The translations under genes were made by a program, and so were the position numbers. The notes under the pieces are model-generated. The model saw nothing but the letters and a program-made list of their open reading frames with translations, did no database searches and was not told the DNA's origin. Shown one piece after another: positions 20,601-22,893 of a DNA stretch of 22,893 nucleotides. How positions within the stretch are numbered: the first letter of the stretch is position 1; each line of letters begins with the position of its first letter. The stretch lies in the NCBI GenBank assembly GCA_034440455.1, contig JAWXCB010000081.1:1-22893 (forward strand). Reading direction: 5' to 3'. Source of the DNA: JAWXCB01 sp034440455 (GTDB lineage: Bacteria; Bacteroidota; Bacteroidia; Chitinophagales; CAIOSU01).

Positions 20601-22893
20601 CACGCTGAATGCAGGCGGTGCGAATACTTATGCATGGTCACCAGCAACGGCATTGAGTGCAACTACAGGAGCAAGCGTTACAGCAAATCCGACTTCAACC
20701 ACAACATACACTGTTACCGGAACAGATGGCAATGGCTGCACGAATACAGCAACGGCAACAGTTACCATCACAAACACCCCGACTGTGGATGCAGGTCCCG
20801 ACCAAACTTTTTGTAATCAAAATATTCCGGTGCAACTAACCGGAACTCCGAATGGCGGAACGTGGAGCGGAACAGGAGTTACATCGGGCGGAAGTTTTAA
20901 CCCCGCAAATGCGGGACTCGGCACACATACGCTCACTTACAATTTCACAAACGCAGGCGGATGTTCGGGAAATAATAACGTAACGATTACTGTGATTCCA
21001 TCAACAATTCCAAATGCCGGAAATGATTTTCCCGTTTGCAGAAATGCGGGCGCAATCAATTTAAATACACAATTAAACCCCACGCCAACCGGTGGAACAT
21101 GGAGCGGATTGGGAGTGCTATTTGGCACATTCACCCCATCACTCGCCTTCAATGGACAAAGCACAATTACCTACACAACAGGCACAGGAACTTGCGAAGC
21201 GAGCGATGCAGTTGTGATTACCGTAAATCCGCAACCGAACATCACTGTGAATTCTCCTTCGGTGTGCGCGGGAAATTCTGTAACGCTGAATGCGAATGGC
21301 GGAACAACTTATTCATGGTCGCCTGCAACAGCATTGAGCGCAACAACGGGAGCAAGCGTTACCGCAAATCCAAATTCAACCACAACATACACTGTAACCG
21401 GAACTGATGGAAGCGGATGCACAAACACAGCAACAGCAACTGTTACCGTAAATCCATTGCCTGTTGTTGATGCGGGACCTGACCAAACTTTCTGCGAACA
21501 AAACACAACGATTCAATTGACGGGAACACCGAACAATGGAACATGGAGCGGGACAGGCGTTTCTCCAACTGGAAGTTTCAACCCCGCGAATGCAGGAGTT
21601 GGCGCACACACCATTACATACAATTTCACCAATGGAAACGGATGCTCTAATAATGACATCACAATAATAACTGTGGTAACGCTTACCGTGCCTGTTGCGG
21701 GAAATGATTTGATACTTTGCAGAGATGTGGCAGTTGTTGATTTGAATTTGCAAAACAATCCAACGCCATCGGGCGGAACATGGAGCGGAACAGGAGTTTT
21801 TGGAAATAATTTTAATCCCGCTAATGCGAATATTGGCTTGAATAATATCACGTATAGCTTCGGAACAGGAACTTGCCTTGCAAGTGACGTAATCATTATC
21901 ACAGTTAATCCTCTTCCGGTTGTAACTGTAAATTCACCTGCCATTTGCATTGGAAATTCTATGACGCTAAATGCGAATGGAGCAGACACTTACAATTGGT
22001 CACCTGCAACGGGGTTGAATGCAACAAGTGGAGCAAGTGTAAACGCAAATCCAGTTTCAACTACAACCTACATCGTTACAGGAACTGATGGCAATAACTG
22101 CGTAAATACTGCAACGTCAACCGTAACCGTTTATCCGCTTCCCGTTGTTGACGCAGGTCCTGCTCAAACTTTTTGCGACCAGAATATTCCTGTGCAATTA
22201 ACAGGAACTCCCGCAAGCGGAACATGGACTGGAACAGGAGTTTCAACAACGGGAAGTTTCAATCCATCAACTGCCGGAGTTGGTCAGCATCAACTCACGT
22301 ATAGTTTCACTGATGGAAATTTCTGCTCGAATAATGATGTAACAACAATGACGGTAATTGTCCCGACAATCGCGAATGCAGGAAATGATTTTCCGGTGTG
22401 CGTTGATGCAAGTCCTGTTGATTTGAATGCACAGAATAATCCAACACCAATTGGCGGCACATGGACTGGAAGCGGTGTTGCAACTGATTTCTTTACTGCT
22501 GCGAATGCTACGATTGGACAAAACACAATTGTATATTCCATCGGAACGGGAACGTGTTTATCGCAAGACACGATTGCAATCACCGTGAATCCGCTTCCAA
22601 CTATCACGGTGAATTCTCCAACAATTTGCGAAAGCGGTTCAACAATTTTGAACGCAAGCGGTGCAGTAAATTATTCATGGAATCCAACTGCGACATTGAG
22701 TGATTCGGTTGGGGCAAGCGTTACCGCAAATCCAATTACAACAACGACTTACACCGTGAGAGGCGTTGATGGAAATTCTTGTGTGAACACGAACGTGGCA
22801 ATCGTCAGTGTTAATCCACTACCAATTGTTGATGCAGGTCCTGCTCAAACTTTCTGCGACCAGAATATTCCTGTGCAATTAACAGGAACACCC
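17629..22893 (+). CDS. Giant exported protein of PKD/Ig-like modules, 3' end outside the window
   Basis: One frame is open from ATG 17629 to the last base: 1755 codons with no stop. A signal peptide (MKNRIVILSTLLAIFCANQV, then FAQ) is followed by an Ig-like module and PKD-type domains (YSWNFGG near 133-139, NWGDGS near 230, YLWTVTHNG near 519). From residue ~746 a regular array of 75-76-residue modules begins. The A type has PxICAGxS, TYSWSPATGLS and TTTYTVTGTDGNGC. The B type has DAGPDQTFC and GGTWSGTGV, and the C type NAGNDFPVC and GGTWSGTGV. They resemble Ig-like modules that accompany gliding-motility-associated (CHU_C) or T9SS C-terminal domains, so a large T9SS-exported surface adhesin is likely. 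The sorting domain would lie to the right. It is separated from vsr by 150 bases. Confidence 0.9.
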   Translation, partial: MKNRIVILSTLLAIFCANQVFAQCSVSITPNPPSVCAGNSITLTANATGTAPITYSWSSGGSGSTTSVTPAITTTYSVTITDAAGCTATASVSVTVNPKPTASFTFTNNNGCAGTANSFTSTGTGGQAPYTYSWNFGGAGTSAQANPSFTFNPASGTGTQTYNVSLTVTDARGCTATTSQNVTIRRKPDATIEDQDIFEPWTFCDAGGGSILTINNSSTTQADNTNYTINWGDGSTPYNGATLPNGTAHTYTGQGYFNIVLTVTGSNGCTATTTYPVFSGGNPEIGLANPGGTTGICTDKQITFPITNFGNNPPGTTYTITVNDGSAPVVYQHPPPSSYIHNFTTSSCGFTSLGGFTNAFHVRIVAENPCGTTAALVEPIRLGGGPVADFTFTPPPDICVGSTVNFTSTTEGTYITNQGACITTLQGGWTLTPATGWTLAAGNMSTPDPVSINFTQAGLYNMRLIVSNPCGSDTTNRPVCVAENPDANFTMPSLTGCAPLTLLITNTSNTVFSCANTVYLWTVTHNGSLCTSGGSWNFQSGNAGSQSPFITLNGSGTFTLSLTITNNCGTNTETKTITVDKIPEVVIAPLPNICAGNTINPNAVINPCYSSLTNVSWSFPGGNPASSTSQNPGAITYGNSGTFTITLSATNVCGTGNDTETFTIAPPPPVPVLSSNSPECAGQTITINANPINGVTYTWTGPLGFTSGNQNISINNATILQAGSYTLVVTDGLGCTNTASINVVVNPLPIITVNNPSPLCTGGSVQLTAGGANTYSWSPSTGLSATTGATVTANPTSTTTYTVTGTNANGCSNTTIAIVTINPLPNISVTQPPAICAGQSTVLTASGGTSYSWSPSTGLSGTSGAIVTANPSTTTTYTVTGTSAQGCSSTATTTVTINPLPNVTVNNPPTICAGQSATLNASGANTYTWSPATGLSGTTGATVTANPNSTTTYIVTGTSGGCSNTAQVTVNVNPRPNVTVNSGTICIGSSITLNAGGANTYAWSPATALSATTGASVTANPTSTTTYTVTGTDGNGCTNTATATVTITNTPTVDAGPDQTFCNQNIPVQLTGTPNGGTWSGTGVTSGGSFNPANAGLGTHTLTYNFTNAGGCSGNNNVTITVIPSTIPNAGNDFPVCRNAGAINLNTQLNPTPTGGTWSGLGVLFGTFTPSLAFNGQSTITYTTGTGTCEASDAVVITVNPQPNITVNSPSVCAGNSVTLNANGGTTYSWSPATALSATTGASVTANPNSTTTYTVTGTDGSGCTNTATATVTVNPLPVVDAGPDQTFCEQNTTIQLTGTPNNGTWSGTGVSPTGSFNPANAGVGAHTITYNFTNGNGCSNNDITIITVVTLTVPVAGNDLILCRDVAVVDLNLQNNPTPSGGTWSGTGVFGNNFNPANANIGLNNITYSFGTGTCLASDVIIITVNPLPVVTVNSPAICIGNSMTLNANGADTYNWSPATGLNATSGASVNANPVSTTTYIVTGTDGNNCVNTATSTVTVYPLPVVDAGPAQTFCDQNIPVQLTGTPASGTWTGTGVSTTGSFNPSTAGVGQHQLTYSFTDGNFCSNNDVTTMTVIVPTIANAGNDFPVCVDASPVDLNAQNNPTPIGGTWTGSGVATDFFTAANATIGQNTIVYSIGTGTCLSQDTIAITVNPLPTITVNSPTICESGSTILNASGAVNYSWNPTATLSDSVGASVTANPITTTTYTVRGVDGNSCVNTNVAIVSVNPLPIVDAGPAQTFCDQNIPVQLTGTP
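19864..20544 (+). repeat. Three tandem A-type modules (228, 228, 225 bp) in the giant gene
   Basis: Modules start at 19864, 20092 and 20320, each with NPLP. Each has an N-terminal cysteine (LCTGG or ICAGQ), the block YSWSPSTGLS or YTWSPATGLS, then ANPxSTTTY and a C-terminal cysteine (GCSNT, GCSST). The spacings are 228, 228 and 225 bp, which together equal 681 bp. These are A modules without the intervening B and C types. Confidence 0.85.
20545..22893 (+). repeat. 681-bp A-B-C super-repeat, three complete copies and the start of a fourth
   Basis: A modules begin at 20545, 21226, 21907 and 22588, always 681 bp apart. Within each period there are an A module of about 225 bp, a B module (DAGPxQTFC) of about 228 bp and a C module (AGND...C) of about 228 bp. 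The phase is kept to the end of the window: the B-module segment starting GCAGGTCCTGCTCAAACT occurs at 22153 and again at 22834. B and C share GGTWSGTGV or a close variant and FNPANA-like segments, and look related to each other more than to A. Confidence 0.9.

Noticed and set aside
20583..21407. Short plus-strand frames inside the giant gene rich in Asn, Arg and Cys
   Set aside because: They are out-of-frame readings of the module array, which is open in its own frame for 1755 codons.
21376..21989. Minus-strand frames opposite the giant gene (125 and 158 codons)
   Set aside because: They are shadows produced by the biased, repetitive codon use of the plus-strand modules; similar shadows recur with the repeat period.

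Overview
The window looks like chromosomal DNA from a member of the Bacteroidota, probably an uncultivated or little-studied lineage. Evidence for this is a type IX secretion (T9SS) sorting tail on one exported protein, a giant exported protein built from Ig-like/PKD-like modules, -7 promoter boxes of the TAnnTTTG type, few recognisable Shine-Dalgarno sequences, and interspersed repeats typical of that phylum. No taxonomic marker such as rRNA is present, so the assignment is inference.

Layout. Bases 1-163 hold the tail of a REP-associated tyrosine transposase (RAYT). It is followed by two REP-like palindromes, a ten-unit 21-bp tandem array, a terminator-like hairpin, one copy of a dispersed 44-nt repeat, and a tRNA-Val(GAC) gene on the minus strand. 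Bases 899-9470 are mostly housekeeping genes: a BadF/BadG-type sugar kinase, a C-terminal processing protease (S41), a YjbQ-family protein, an ABC exporter with fused membrane and ATPase domains, a possible small membrane protein, a DUF3820 protein, a CAP-domain secreted protein, a DUF58 protein with an alpha/beta hydrolase (two-gene unit), and a YfcE-like phosphoesterase. A second copy of the 44-nt repeat lies at 5998-6041, and an inverted-repeat element follows the phosphoesterase. Bases 9596-15161 hold a SAM methyltransferase, a 749-residue FG-GAP repeat protein with a T9SS tail, a LysM/RlpA-like protein whose 5' end runs into an intergenic repeat block, and a full-length NfeD membrane protease.

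Bases 15375-17478 are a visibly more A+T-rich, tightly overlapped restriction-modification cassette: a cytosine-C5 methyltransferase, a putative restriction endonuclease and a Vsr mismatch endonuclease. The methyltransferase is broken by a one-base frameshift in a run of eight T residues. This could be a sequencing error, a true mutation or a phase-variable switch. The cassette has the look of a horizontally acquired defence module.

From 17629 to the right edge one uninterrupted frame (1755 codons, no stop in the window) encodes a giant exported protein. Its first ~745 residues are diverse PKD/Ig-like domains. The rest is a regular array of 75-76-residue modules. From 20545 onward these are organised as a three-module super-repeat (A-B-C) with an exact 681-bp period, seen three times and starting a fourth. 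Every complete array module carries one N-terminal and one C-terminal cysteine. The protein is probably a T9SS-exported, surface-attached adhesin; its C-terminus lies outside the window.
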